Assembly: GCA_964505325.1 (NCBI GenBank)
Contig: CAZDHT010000033.1
Coordinates: 1 to 29,965 of the forward strand
DNA length: 29,965 bases
Direction of reading: 5' to 3'
Origin: CAZDHT01 sp964505325
GTDB taxonomy: Bacteria > Planctomycetota > PUPC01
Of this stretch, positions 22,988-29,965 are shown piece by piece. Positions within the stretch are counted from its first letter, which is position 1, and every line of letters starts with the position of its first letter. The notes beneath the pieces were generated by a model. That model saw nothing but the letters and a program-made list of their open reading frames with translations. It was not told where the DNA came from and did not search any database. A program made the translations under genes and the position numbers.

Positions 22988-25900
22988 CTATTCCTTCAGG
23001 TGCAACTTCGGTTCGAGCCAGACGGTGCCGACGGTGCCGCCGAGGTACTTTGGCTCCGGCCGGTCCCAGCGGACGAGGAGCTTCAGCTCCTTCGCGTTCG
23101 CCAGGCCGTCAACGACGAGCCGCCGCGCCGCGTCCCTGGCGGTCATCAGGCCGCTCTGGGCGCGGAGCGTCCCGTCCACGTGGACCTCGAAGCTGACGAT
23201 CTTGTCGTCGGCGCTCTCGCCAACCTTCCGGCGGCCCGGCGACATCTTCACGGTAACGGAGAATGCCGCGTAGCCCTTGCCCGCGACGTCGTACACGGTG
23301 AGCTGCGGCGTGCCGCCGATGATGCTCTTCTCCTCGTCGAACTTCGGGCCGTAATCGTCGCGGCCTTTGTCCGACGAGCCGTACCAGTAGGCGCGGCTCT
23401 TGTGCTGCTTGACCATCGTCTTCGACAGGTCGGCGAGATGCACCGCCTTGCCCTTCGGTGGCACGGGCGCCCGGTACGCGGGGATGACGTGGACGATCAT
23501 CCGCGCCGTCTGAGCCAGCGAGGTCCCGACCTCGCGGACCGTCAGCTTGACGTCGTACCGTGCGGCGGCGCGGTCGGGCGGCGCCGCAGTGACGCGGACC
23601 TTCGTCCGCTGGCGCGGCTTGAGCGTTCCCGACGACGGCACGACGGCGAGCCACTTCGCCGGGCTCTCGATGCGGTACTTCAGCTCTGCGGCGCTGTGGT
23701 TGACGAAGACGAACTCGCGGCTCTCGCGGCCGCCGACGGGCACGTTGTACGTGGCGAAGTCCCCGGCGTACCGTGGGCCGAACGACGCCGCGTGGCCGGG
23801 CCTGCCCAGGTAGTCGTACCCCTTGCCGGTGACGAACTCGAACACGCGGCCGGCCTTGACGGCGACCTTGACCGCGTGTGTCCTGCCGGACGCGCCGTCG
23901 GTCACGGTCACCGCTGCCTCGGCCGTCCGGCCCGGCTGGATGGTCCGCGTGTCGACGCGGAGAGGCAGCGTCTCGTGCCCGAGCAGCGTCCCCGACGTGC
24001 GGCCGAGCGTGAGCCACGGCCGGTCGCTCTTCGCCGTCCACGCGCGCGGCCGGGGCGTCCAGTTCCGCAGGGTCAGCTCGATCCGGCCCGCGCTGCGTGC
24101 GGGCAGCTCGCGAGTGATGCGCGACCGATCCAGGTCGAACGGCACGACCTTGGCGACCTCGGCCGCGGCGCGGAAGATCCGCCGCGAGCGTTCCTGCCAG
24201 CCGGCGCAGTACTCCTGGATCTGCACGCCGATCCGGCCGACGGGGAAGTAGAGCGTGTCGCGGTGGTGGCGGGTGAGCACGTCGCGGACCCGCGCGGCCA
24301 GATCATCCGGCAGGCCGCCGCGGTCCAACGCCTGCTCGAGATAGATCCGCGCTTCGGTCTCCTGCGTGCCTTCCAGCAGCACCTCGGCGCGCTGGCTGCT
24401 CTCGGCGCCGTCCGGGCCGGGCCAGAACAGACCGACGCATCCCATGCCGGGCAGCGACCCGGCCCACGCCCGGCCCTTGTAGCCCTGGTAGAACGTGCCG
24501 TCCCAGTAGTCGGCGCCGATCCGGGCGATGCCGCGGCAGCCCGCCACCAGCGCCCGGTCCATCAGCATCCGGTACGCGAAGGGCGGCGAGTGGCCGTTGG
24601 CGCTGACCACGCTGCACCCGGCGCGGGGGTTGAGCATCATCAGGTCAGACCGCCGCCAGCCCTCGCGGCTGGTCTCGGTGATGGGGATGCTGTAGATGAA
24701 CGAGCTGGCCGAGAAGGCGGCGGTCCATCCGCCGGGGGCGCGGTTGGGGGCGTGGCTGCCGCGGGCCCAGCGGACCGCCTCGGGCACGGCCTCGGCCAGC
24801 ACGGGGATGAGGTCGGCGTCGCCGATGCCATCCCAGCCGTAGCCCCAGTAGAGCGACTCGGCCAGGCCCTTCGACCGCATGTGCTCGTAGACCGCGGCGC
24901 CGAACAGGTGCCAGTTCCGGTGGTAGTCGGGCGACTTCTTCGAGAGATCGAGCGTCTCGGTCTTGCCCGTCTTCTTGTTCAGGACGGTGACGCTGGCCGG
25001 GGCGCCGGCGTGGGTGCCGTGGCTGACCACGAAACAGACGACCGCCGGCCGGCCGAGGTGCTTGACAGCCAGGTCGAGGTAGCGGTCGAGGATGGTGAAG
25101 TCGAGCGAAAGCGGGCCGCCGGCCTCACGCGTCCAGCGGACCATCGAGTCTTCAAGGTTGCCGAACTCGGTCACGTGGATGACAGGGACGAAGAGCCAGC
25201 GGGAGCCGAGCCGGGCGAGCTGGCGAAAGCTCGGCTCCATCAGGCGGAAGTGCCGGTCCGACCAGAGCGGGACCTTGTAGTGCTTGGCCACGCCGTAGGG
25301 CGACTGCTCGCCGGCGAAGAAGGTCTGGAAGCGGCGCGGGCCAGGGACGCTCCAGCCGCAGACTTCGACCTCGAGGGGCACGGTCGTCGGCGGCATAAGG
25401 TCAGCGGTGACGCGGACCGTGCCGCGGTACGCGCCGGCTTTGGCGTCGGCCGGGATGCGGAGCGAGAGCCAGACGGGCTGGCACGAGTTCGCGGGCACCC
25501 GCCCCGGCGGGCGCGGGCCGATGTGGTCGAAGAACCGGAGCGCGTCGAGGAGCTTCTCGGTCTCGGCACGTGGCGGCGGGGTGCGGCGTGCGGCGGCCGG
25601 GCCGTAGCGGAGCAGGCTCATCCACGACGTGGTGCAGACCGGGTTCTTCACGACCTCGGGCAGGCCGCGCCACTGGCCGAGCGAGACCATCGTGGAGGCG
25701 GGATGCGGGACCAGGTAGCGGACGCTCAGCGCGGATGCGGGGATCGTCGCGCCGTCGTCGGCCCTCAGGGCGCTCACGGTCGCCTTCAGGCCGGTCAGCT
25801 CGCGGTCGGTCGAGACGGCGATCTGTGCGGCGTGGGTGCCGTTGGCCGCGCCGACGATGCGTGCGCCGCCCGTCGGCTCACCAAAGTCGCCCGCGTGGAG

Positions 25901-27055
25901 GCGGCGGTGGACGTCCTCGGCCCAGACGTGCACGCCGGCGGGGCGTTTCAGCGCGGACGGCGCGGCGGGGTCGGCGCAGGTGAGCCGGGCCCTGACCAGC
26001 CGGCAGTGGGCCCAGGTGAAGTTGGCGCCCATCGTGTAGTTGCGGCCCCAGTCCATCCCGTTGCTCGCCGCGACGACGGGATGGAGGTCGGCGGCGCGGA
26101 CCTCGATGGCCAGGACGTTGCGGCCCTTGCGGAGGAGCCGCGGCGGGACGGCCGCCGGGCCGAGCGTGCGGTTGCGGAGCCGCGTGATCCGGTCCCAGCC
26201 CTTGCGGTTGACGATGCCGTGATAGTAGTCGCCGTACTTCTTCCGCGTGTCTCGGGAGATGGCGGCGAAGGCGCCGTCGGCGTCGCCGACCAGGTCGAGG
26301 CAGTACGGCACGAAGCCGGTCTTGCCGATGCGGCGCTTGGTCCGCTCCGCCCAGTAGGCGGAGTATTCGCCTTCGAGGCAGATGTACGCTTCCCTAGGAT
26401 AGGGCGGGGCGGGGTCGTCGGGGCCGAGCTTTTGTGGTGCGGCCGTTCCGAAGCGGAGCCGTTCGCCGTTGATCCATACCTGCGCGGCGCCGCGGACGAC
26501 GAGGCGAAGCGTGTACGGCTTGGTCGGGTCCGCGACGTCGAAGGTGGTGCGGAAGCAGGCGCGGCGGACAAGCGGCTGGCGCATCTCGCCGACGCCGTGT
26601 CCGATGCCGCGGGCGGGGATTTCGCCGACGAGTAGCGGCAGGCGGCGGCGCGTCCAGCCGCGGTCGTCGAAGGCCGGCTCCGCCCATCGCGGGTCGGGCG
26701 GCGGGGTGCGGGTGTGGAAGGAGATGCGCTCGTCGTTGCAGCCGACGTTGGCGACCTGGGTGACGAAGAAGAGGGCGTGGTCGCGCCAGTCGGCCGGGTC
26801 GGCGGTCGGTTTGCCGGCGGCGGCCAGTTGCATCCAGCGCGTCACGCTCTTACGGAGGCGGAGTATGCCGCGTTTGCCGAGGAGCGCGTCGCCCTCGGCC
26901 TTGAGCGCGGCCGGGTCCAGGCGGTCGGGGCCGAACTGAACGTAGTAGCGCCAATAGGCGCCCTCGTCGAGGACCAGCGTGCCGTGCTCCGCCGCGTGCG
27001 CCGTGCACACGCAGGCGGCCAGCAGGCAGACGGCGAGAGAGGCCCTGCTGTTCAT
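22988..27055 (-). CDS. Large secreted glycoside-hydrolase-like protein with BACON and NPCBM-like domains
   Basis: The product is 1,355 residues with signal peptide MNSRASLAVCLLAACVCTAHA. Residues ~100-360 look like galactose-binding or jelly-roll modules of the beta-galactosidase type (RLVVRGAAQVWINGERL; GRNVLAIEVRAADLHP). After a bacterial Ig-like segment (VWLSLRIPADAKAGAYRGTV, ~475) comes a barrel-like central domain (~540-900: FFAGEQSPYGVAKHY, GRPAVVCFVVSHGTH, ESLYWGYGWDGIGDAD). It ends with a stretch similar to the tail of DUF4091 proteins (ESSQRAEVLLEGTQETEARIYLE). Two BACON-like domains follow (~1005: PWLTLGRTSGTL; ~1130: KWLAVVPSSGTL), then an NPCBM-like domain to the end (YGPKFDEEKSIIGGTPQL; VSFEVHVDGTLR). 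The catalytic residues are not certain. Starts 7 nt after the upstream gene: operon. Confidence 0.9.
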   Translation of the reverse strand: MNSRASLAVCLLAACVCTAHAAEHGTLVLDEGAYWRYYVQFGPDRLDPAALKAEGDALLGKRGILRLRKSVTRWMQLAAAGKPTADPADWRDHALFFVTQVANVGCNDERISFHTRTPPPDPRWAEPAFDDRGWTRRRLPLLVGEIPARGIGHGVGEMRQPLVRRACFRTTFDVADPTKPYTLRLVVRGAAQVWINGERLRFGTAAPQKLGPDDPAPPYPREAYICLEGEYSAYWAERTKRRIGKTGFVPYCLDLVGDADGAFAAISRDTRKKYGDYYHGIVNRKGWDRITRLRNRTLGPAAVPPRLLRKGRNVLAIEVRAADLHPVVAASNGMDWGRNYTMGANFTWAHCRLVRARLTCADPAAPSALKRPAGVHVWAEDVHRRLHAGDFGEPTGGARIVGAANGTHAAQIAVSTDRELTGLKATVSALRADDGATIPASALSVRYLVPHPASTMVSLGQWRGLPEVVKNPVCTTSWMSLLRYGPAAARRTPPPRAETEKLLDALRFFDHIGPRPPGRVPANSCQPVWLSLRIPADAKAGAYRGTVRVTADLMPPTTVPLEVEVCGWSVPGPRRFQTFFAGEQSPYGVAKHYKVPLWSDRHFRLMEPSFRQLARLGSRWLFVPVIHVTEFGNLEDSMVRWTREAGGPLSLDFTILDRYLDLAVKHLGRPAVVCFVVSHGTHAGAPASVTVLNKKTGKTETLDLSKKSPDYHRNWHLFGAAVYEHMRSKGLAESLYWGYGWDGIGDADLIPVLAEAVPEAVRWARGSHAPNRAPGGWTAAFSASSFIYSIPITETSREGWRRSDLMMLNPRAGCSVVSANGHSPPFAYRMLMDRALVAGCRGIARIGADYWDGTFYQGYKGRAWAGSLPGMGCVGLFWPGPDGAESSQRAEVLLEGTQETEARIYLEQALDRGGLPDDLAARVRDVLTRHHRDTLYFPVGRIGVQIQEYCAGWQERSRRIFRAAAEVAKVVPFDLDRSRITRELPARSAGRIELTLRNWTPRPRAWTAKSDRPWLTLGRTSGTLLGHETLPLRVDTRTIQPGRTAEAAVTVTDGASGRTHAVKVAVKAGRVFEFVTGKGYDYLGRPGHAASFGPRYAGDFATYNVPVGGRESREFVFVNHSAAELKYRIESPAKWLAVVPSSGTLKPRQRTKVRVTAAPPDRAAARYDVKLTVREVGTSLAQTARMIVHVIPAYRAPVPPKGKAVHLADLSKTMVKQHKSRAYWYGSSDKGRDDYGPKFDEEKSIIGGTPQLTVYDVAGKGYAAFSVTVKMSPGRRKVGESADDKIVSFEVHVDGTLRAQSGLMTARDAARRLVVDGLANAKELKLLVRWDRPEPKYLGGTVGTVWLEPKLHLKE

Positions 27056-27062
27056 TCTGAGT

Positions 27063-29873
27063 CTACTTCCTCAATGCGTTTTGCAGTTTGATGATCTCGG
27101 CGGCGAGCTCGGTGCGCCATCCGTCGAGTTTTGCGTTGATGCCCCCGGCGTAGGCCTCGCCGACGTCGGTGCCGTCGCCCATGCCCTTGGCCGGCCACTC
27201 GGGGATGGCGGCTTCGATCCTCGCGAGCAGTTGCGTCGCGGAGTCGGCGGCCGCCCCCGCCTTCTTCGCCGCGGCGATAAGGTTCTCCAGCAGTTCGACG
27301 TACTTGTAGTCGACGATGCCCATCGCGATCTGCTCGTAGCCCACCGACGAGACGAGCCCGTCCGGCGCCGGCCAGGCGACCGCCCAGTGGTAGCCGAGGA
27401 ACGGATTGTAGCTGGTGTCGTCCCACTGGTAGTGCCATTGCCAGCGGCCGAGGGCCCTGGCCTTCCACACGTAGAAGCCATAGGAGAGGCGGTCGACGCC
27501 GGCGTTGTAGAGCCACAGCTCCGGCCGCTTCGCCGCCCGCGCCATCGCCATCATCTTCTTCGACGCCGGCCACGGATGCGTCTGAATCACGTCCATCGCC
27601 TTGACCATCGGGGTGTAGTCGACGCCGAAGTTGGCATCGCCCATCGGCGTGATGGTGGTGCGGACGCCGGGGACCTCGCGGTAGAGCCTGAGGTAGCGGA
27701 GGGTGTCGCGGAGATTGCGGTTCCACGGATTGATGCCCTGCTCGCGCGGCTCGTCGACCGGCCAGAAGAGGACGCTGATGCCGCGGCCCTTGAACCACTT
27801 GTCGATGGCGGCGACGGAGTTCTTGAGCACGGTGTTGAACCGCGGGGAGAACTCGCGGTACTTCATCCGCAAGAGGCGGTTGGCCAGGTTGATGGTGTTC
27901 ATCTGGCACGCGTCGGTGCGGAAGCCGTGCTTCTTGATCAGCCTGACGTAGACCTCGAGCGCCTCGAAGCCGAGCTTGTAGCACTCCGTCTTGGCGTCGA
28001 CCCACACCGCGCTCGGCTGCGGGAGTTGCACGGCGTTGAAGCCGTGGCGTTTCATGTCGGCGAACTGGCGTTCGAGCGCCTGCTCGAAGGTGACAGGGGC
28101 GGCCGCCTTGAAGCGGGTGATGTAGTGGGCCTCCATCGGGCCGGTGAAGTAGCAGGCGAAAGCCGCCCGCGACGAGGCGGGCAGGATGAACGGGTGGACA
28201 GTCAGCGTGACGGGCACCGATTGCCTCGTGCCATCGGCCGCGAGCTCCAGAGAGCCGGCGTACTTGCCGGGCGCGGCGTCGGCGGGCACGTCGACGAAGA
28301 CCCAGAGCTGCCGCGTGAAGCCGCGGTGGAGCTTGCACTGTGGGCGGATGAGTTGTGTCGGCTTCGGCGACCAGGTGCCGTTGTTGTTCTTGCGGATGAA
28401 GTGGCGGACCAGGCGCACGTCGATGCGCTTTGCGGGGATAGCCGCGCCGTTCGGGCCTTTGAGCGCCGTCGTCGTTGCCGTGAACGTGCGGGCGTCGCGC
28501 AGCGGGTAGACGGCGAAGGTCGCCGGCTCGCGCTGGCCCCGTGCTGCGGCGAGCGTCAGGCCGGTGCCGGCCGTGTCCTTCGTCGGGACGGTGGTGCAGT
28601 GCACCGTGTCTGTACGACGCGGATAGAAGAGGACCATCCCCGCCTCCTGCTGTGCGGCGGTGGGCGCCGGCGGCCTGGCGTTGGCCTTGGGCATGGTCAG
28701 CAGGAACGCCTCCTTTTCGAACTTCTCGCGCCGCGACTTCTCGATCCGGCCCAGGACCGCTCCCATGCGCCTTTGCTGCGACACAGGATAGACGATGAGC
28801 GCGGCGATGCTCGCGTACTGGACGGTCACCTCCAGCTTGCCGCCCTTGACGTCTACGTCTTTCCATCGCCATGGCCACGCCGTCTTCACGTAGGCCTTCC
28901 AGATGTCCTTGCCGGGATGGTAGTCGTCACTCAGGCCCGAGTAGAGGCCCTTCTCACTGAACAGGTCCTTCGCCGTCCACGCCACCTTGTCTTCGTAGTC
29001 GGCGAACTTCACGGAGTGGTCGCGGAAGCGCGGCGTGTGGACGACGTATCCGACGCGGCAGCGGCCGTCGGGGACGTCGACGCGGAACGTGAACGGCTTG
29101 TTGCCCCAGTAGTAGCTGCCGTGGCAGATGGAGTCGCCCACCAATGTGTCGGGGAACTGGTCACCGGTGCCGACGAGGCCGCGGTTGGAGAGGAAGCCGT
29201 GGCCGCGCTGCTTGGTGTACGGCACGGACGGATGGATCTTGACGAAGCCCGGAAAGACCATGCCGCCGTCGGCGGAGAAGTCGAACAGGTGCGCGCCCGG
29301 CACGTCGATCCTGACAGCGACCTCCCGGCTCAGGCGGATGTTGTCGAAGATGAGCTGAACGTCCGTCTTGGGGTTGCCGAGGAAGATGGCGACCATCTTG
29401 AGCGTGGCGACGTTGAACCGCGCTTTGTTGACGCGCCGGAGCGACTTGAGCGGCACCGCAACCGCGTTGCGGCCGGGGCGGAGCAGCTTCGACGCGTGCG
29501 CCCGCGTCTCGTAGTTCTTCGTCTGCGCGTCGTCGAAGCGGAAGTTCAGCCCGACCGGCTTGTCGCCCAAGTGGGTGACGTCCATCGCCAGCAGGTCGTA
29601 TCTCTCCCATCCGCGAAGTCGCCCCCGGCCGCGAATGTGGATGCCGGGGTAGCCCTTGGGCGCCGCCTTGAACGTCACCGCCAGCGCCGACTTGCCCTGC
29701 GTCACCTGCTCCGGCTGCATGGTCAGCGACAGGCTCACCCCCTCGCGGTCGAATCCGGCGATCTCGTCCTTCGACTCAAAGCCGTGGATCAGCCGCGGCT
29801 TCGGCGTCTCCTGCGCCGGCGCGGACCCGACAAAGGCCGCCAGCACGAGCAAAGCTGCCACGATTCTGCGCAT
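27063..29873 (-). CDS. Secreted DUF4091-type glycoside-hydrolase-like protein
   Basis: The product is about 936 residues. ATG 29873 is chosen because AAAGGA lies upstream and a signal peptide follows (MRRIVAALLVLAAFVGSAPA). Residues ~25-180 are a CBM-like beta module (LIHGFESKDEIAGFD ... VQLIFDNIRLS). The middle has a typical Ig-like strand pattern (LWVFVDVPADAAPGKYAGSL, ~500). The barrel-like domain (~560-880) includes RHGFNAVQLPQPSAVW, LFWPVDEPREQG (Glu708 a candidate acid/base) and YGFYVWKARALGRWQWHYQW. It closes with the DUF4091 signature tail (SSVGYEQIAMGIVDYKYVELLENLI). Such proteins are glycoside-hydrolase-like and often sit in polysaccharide-use loci, but most are uncharacterised. It lies 7 nt before the next gene and 23 nt after a truncated gene at the window edge. 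Confidence 0.9.
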   Translation of the reverse strand: MRRIVAALLVLAAFVGSAPAQETPKPRLIHGFESKDEIAGFDREGVSLSLTMQPEQVTQGKSALAVTFKAAPKGYPGIHIRGRGRLRGWERYDLLAMDVTHLGDKPVGLNFRFDDAQTKNYETRAHASKLLRPGRNAVAVPLKSLRRVNKARFNVATLKMVAIFLGNPKTDVQLIFDNIRLSREVAVRIDVPGAHLFDFSADGGMVFPGFVKIHPSVPYTKQRGHGFLSNRGLVGTGDQFPDTLVGDSICHGSYYWGNKPFTFRVDVPDGRCRVGYVVHTPRFRDHSVKFADYEDKVAWTAKDLFSEKGLYSGLSDDYHPGKDIWKAYVKTAWPWRWKDVDVKGGKLEVTVQYASIAALIVYPVSQQRRMGAVLGRIEKSRREKFEKEAFLLTMPKANARPPAPTAAQQEAGMVLFYPRRTDTVHCTTVPTKDTAGTGLTLAAARGQREPATFAVYPLRDARTFTATTTALKGPNGAAIPAKRIDVRLVRHFIRKNNNGTWSPKPTQLIRPQCKLHRGFTRQLWVFVDVPADAAPGKYAGSLELAADGTRQSVPVTLTVHPFILPASSRAAFACYFTGPMEAHYITRFKAAAPVTFEQALERQFADMKRHGFNAVQLPQPSAVWVDAKTECYKLGFEALEVYVRLIKKHGFRTDACQMNTINLANRLLRMKYREFSPRFNTVLKNSVAAIDKWFKGRGISVLFWPVDEPREQGINPWNRNLRDTLRYLRLYREVPGVRTTITPMGDANFGVDYTPMVKAMDVIQTHPWPASKKMMAMARAAKRPELWLYNAGVDRLSYGFYVWKARALGRWQWHYQWDDTSYNPFLGYHWAVAWPAPDGLVSSVGYEQIAMGIVDYKYVELLENLIAAAKKAGAAADSATQLLARIEAAIPEWPAKGMGDGTDVGEAYAGGINAKLDGWRTELAAEIIKLQNALRK

Positions 29874-29895
29874 CTTTTCGTCCTTTCCCGAAGAC

Positions 29896-29965
29896 TCACT
29901 TCGCACGGATGATCGAGACGCGATTCTTCCCTTTGCTGACCTTCACCTGCGGCAGTGTGACCAAG
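29896..29965 (-). CDS. C-terminal end of an unidentified protein (runs off the right edge)
   Basis: Only the last 22 residues are visible, ending VTLPQVKVSKGKNRVSIIRAK and stop TGA 29896-29898. The pattern 'V.V..G.N.V.I' is typical of the closing strands of a beta-sandwich such as a galactose-binding module. The stop lies 22 nt before the next ATG, so it is the upstream member of the same operon. Identity cannot be given. Confidence 0.6.
   Translation of the reverse strand, partial: LVTLPQVKVSKGKNRVSIIRAK

Overview
The window is a high-GC stretch rich in long exported proteins. It carries DNRLRE-type modules, an SGNH hydrolase, PQQ-like propellers, PKD, VCBS/FG-GAP, BACON-like and NPCBM-like domains, and two very large glycoside-hydrolase-like proteins. 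No ribosomal, tRNA, phage or housekeeping genes were seen. This suggests a carbohydrate-degrading member of the PVC group, most likely Planctomycetota (Phycisphaerae or a relative). That is inferred from gene style only; no marker gene is present.

Layout. Positions 1-690 (minus) hold the start of a secreted DUF4139-like protein that runs off the left edge. Positions 691-1097 are non-coding and hold a nested inverted-repeat element. Positions 1098-7949 (minus) are a three-gene operon: a ~1.59 kb-residue PQQ/TPR protein followed by two tandemly duplicated lipoproteins. A short lipoprotein gene (8126-8770, minus) follows, with its own promoter and a textbook terminator. A 42-bp palindrome (9004-9045) precedes a plus-strand pair, a PKD-domain membrane protein and a CvpA-family protein. 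A plus-strand VCBS/FG-GAP protein with its own promoter lies at 11598-13460.

Positions 13497-19445 (minus) mix one intact giant gene with decay. The intact gene (14397-18320) encodes a DNRLRE / alpha-beta hydrolase / Ig / jelly-roll protein. It lies between a frameshifted, N-terminally truncated enolase-superfamily pseudogene and a remnant of an autotransporter-type beta-strand repeat protein that abuts inverted repeats. Positions 20016-22235 (minus) encode a protein with two DNRLRE-like modules and an SGNH hydrolase domain. Its leader has a strong promoter and then an immediate hairpin plus U-tract. Positions 22568-29965 (minus) are a tight operon: the tail of an unknown protein, two large glycoside-hydrolase-like proteins and a small membrane protein.

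Taken together, the right half looks like extracellular polysaccharide or glycoconjugate deacylation and hydrolysis, and the left half like an envelope-protein set. The best candidates for something undescribed are the PQQ/TPR plus twin-lipoprotein operon, the leader hairpin at 22322-22361, the 42-bp palindrome, and the composite hydrolase at 14397-18320. I found no CRISPR array, complete insertion sequence, RNA gene or phage.
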